Shown: positions 62,872-64,000 of the stretch, in pieces
How positions within the stretch are numbered: the first letter of the stretch is position 1
Layout: every line of letters starts with the position of its first letter
Translations under genes and position numbers: made by a program
Assembly: GCF_946892675.1 (NCBI RefSeq)
Contig: NZ_CAMPOV010000001.1
Coordinates: forward strand, 2,268,033-2,332,032
Length of the DNA stretch: 64,000 nt
Source of the DNA: Arthrobacter sp. Marseille-P9274
Lineage (GTDB): Bacteria; Actinomycetota; Actinomycetes; Actinomycetales; Micrococcaceae
Reading direction: 5' to 3'
Notes under the pieces: model-generated
What the model was told of the DNA's origin: nothing
The model's input: only the letters and a program-made list of their open reading frames with translations
The model's database searches: none

Positions 62872-64000
62872 TCAGCCCCGCAGCAGGGCCCGGACGGTCT
62901 CCGGCAGGGCGCGGCTGATGTCCGACGCGTTGATTGGCCCTCCTGCGGAGGCTGCGGTTCCCGCGAGCCCGTGGACGGCGGCGGCCATAGCCGCGATGCC
63001 GGCGGTGTGGTCCTGCGGCTCGATGCCGGCCGCCGCCAGGTCCGCCCGGTCCACCGTGGCGGCGAGTGCGCCCAGGATGCCGGCCAACGTATCCCCGGAG
63101 CCAGCGGCGGCCATCCACGGCGTTGCATTGTCCTGGCTGAAGAGCGCGCCGGACGGCGAGGCGATGACCGTCGCCGCTCCCTTGAGCAGGACGGTTGCCC
63201 CGGTCAGGCCGGCGGCGAGCGCGGCAAATTCCGACGGCGCGGCTTCCACCTGCTCGCGTGTGACCTCCACGTTCTGCGCGGCGAGGATCCGGACCAGCTC
63301 GCCGGCGTGCGGCGTCAGCACGACCTGCGGCCCCAGTTCCCCGGGCAGTTCGTCCAGCGCGCTGGCGTCGGCGACCACGGGCAGGCCCGAGGCGAGGGCA
63401 TCCAGCACGCGCTGCGCCTGCTCCGCGTCGGTCCCGGTTCCCGGTCCCACGAGCCACGCCTGCACCCGGCTGTCCGCGACGGAGTCCGAACTGCTGCACA
63501 CCGCCTCCGGCGTGGAAGCGTTCACCAGCCGGCAGACCTCCCGGGGACCGAGGTAGCGGACCATGCCTACCCCGGTAGCCGCGGCGGCTTGGGTGCACAG
63601 CAGCGCGGCGCCCGGATACTGTTCCGAGCCGGCGACGACACCCAGCACCCCGCGGGTGTACTTGTGCGAATCGCGCGCCGGTACCGGCCACAGCCTGCGG
63701 AGATCCGAGGGCTCCATCCGCCTGAGCCCAGGCCGCGGCAGGTGCGGGCCGAGGCCGATGTCGATCGTCTCCACGGCGCCGGCGGCACCCGCGGCCGGTC
63801 CGGTGAGCAGGCCGGCCTTGGTTCCGCCGAAGGTGACCGTGAGGTCGGCGCGGAGCACCGGCTCGAACAGTCCGCCCGTGTCCGCCGACGTGCCGCTGGG
63901 CAGGTCGCAGGCCACCACGAGCGGCGCTCCGGCCTCGGTGATTGCGCGGACCAGGCCGGCGGCCGGGCCGCGCAGGCCTCCGGCCGCGCCGGTGCCGAGG
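62872..64000 (-). CDS. nnr: Bifunctional NAD(P)HX epimerase/dehydratase, partial
   Basis: Repairs hydrated NAD(P)H. The window holds the end of the YjeF_N epimerase domain (VACDLPSGTSADTGGLF) and the whole C-terminal ADP-dependent dehydratase: YTRGVLGVVAGSEQYPGAA, VLTPHAGELVRIL and AAAGSGDTLAGILGAL with the Asp of the ribokinase-like site. The N-terminus lies beyond the window edge. It is commonly upstream of alr-tsaE in actinobacteria. Confidence 0.93.
   Translation of the reverse strand, partial: LGTGAAGGLRGPAAGLVRAITEAGAPLVVACDLPSGTSADTGGLFEPVLRADLTVTFGGTKAGLLTGPAAGAAGAVETIDIGLGPHLPRPGLRRMEPSDLRRLWPVPARDSHKYTRGVLGVVAGSEQYPGAALLCTQAAAATGVGMVRYLGPREVCRLVNASTPEAVCSSSDSVADSRVQAWLVGPGTGTDAEQAQRVLDALASGLPVVADASALDELPGELGPQVVLTPHAGELVRILAAQNVEVTREQVEAAPSEFAALAAGLTGATVLLKGAATVIASPSGALFSQDNATPWMAAAGSGDTLAGILGALAATVDRADLAAAGIEPQDHTAGIAAMAAAVHGLAGTAASAGGPINASDISRALPETVRALLRG

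Overview
The window looks like chromosomal DNA of a high-GC actinobacterium, most likely a soil Micrococcaceae of the Arthrobacter type. The evidence is strong G/C bias at third codon positions, GTG starts and GTGA/ATGA stop-start overlaps, a CIRCE/HrcA-type groESL promoter, a DtxR/IdeR-type iron box, a mycothiol-dependent isomerase family protein, a GroEL with a short His-containing tail, and an nnr / alr-tsaE / tsaB-rimI-tsaD / groES-groEL / guaB order on one strand. This placement rests on protein and motif recognition, not on a database search.

Layout. 1-3.2 kb: 5' part of guaB, then groEL and groES with their heat-shock operator. 3.2-7.9 kb: an alpha/beta hydrolase and a divergent four-gene iron-siderophore ABC importer behind an iron box. 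8-18.9 kb: metabolic singletons (glyoxalase-like, Crp/Fnr-type regulator plus sulfite-oxidase-family enzyme, mycothiol isomerase, ABC exporter pair, THUMP-like methyltransferase, secreted NagZ-like GH3, YbdK carboxylate-amine ligase, flavin reductase). 19-21.3 kb: tsaB-rimI-tsaD for the t6A tRNA modification.

21.4-53.6 kb is an accessory block lying between tsaB and its usual neighbours tsaE-alr. It holds: (a) a GntR-controlled catabolic operon (FAD amine oxidase, DapA-family lyase, MFS importer, aldehyde dehydrogenase); (b) a GNAT enzyme and an M20 peptidase; (c) from about 30.1 to 45.5 kb, a mosaic of small genes, many encoding short membrane proteins, with at least eight copies or partial copies of a short palindromic repeat between them, interrupted by an IS21-family element and centred on a secreted RHS/YD-repeat protein; (d) DUF2243 and CtaG-like membrane proteins, a DHA2-type exporter and gene remnants; (e) a tightly overlapping type-VII-secretion-like operon containing a glycine-zipper protein.

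53.7-64 kb returns to core genes (tsaE, alr, nnr) mixed with an MmpL/TetR pair, an epimerase, a DoxX/HTH divergent pair and small hypotheticals.

The most interesting material is the repeat-punctuated RHS region and the T7SS-like operon. The RHS protein ends in a 64-residue hydrophobic, glycine-rich tip instead of a recognisable enzymatic toxin. It is followed after 10 bp by a 62-residue two-helix membrane protein. A nearby 71-residue membrane protein has a paralogue about 8 kb away across the repeats. The T7SS-like operon has its own glycine-zipper protein followed by an overlapping three-helix membrane protein. Both suggest membrane-targeting antibacterial effectors with membrane-protein immunity; this is inference.
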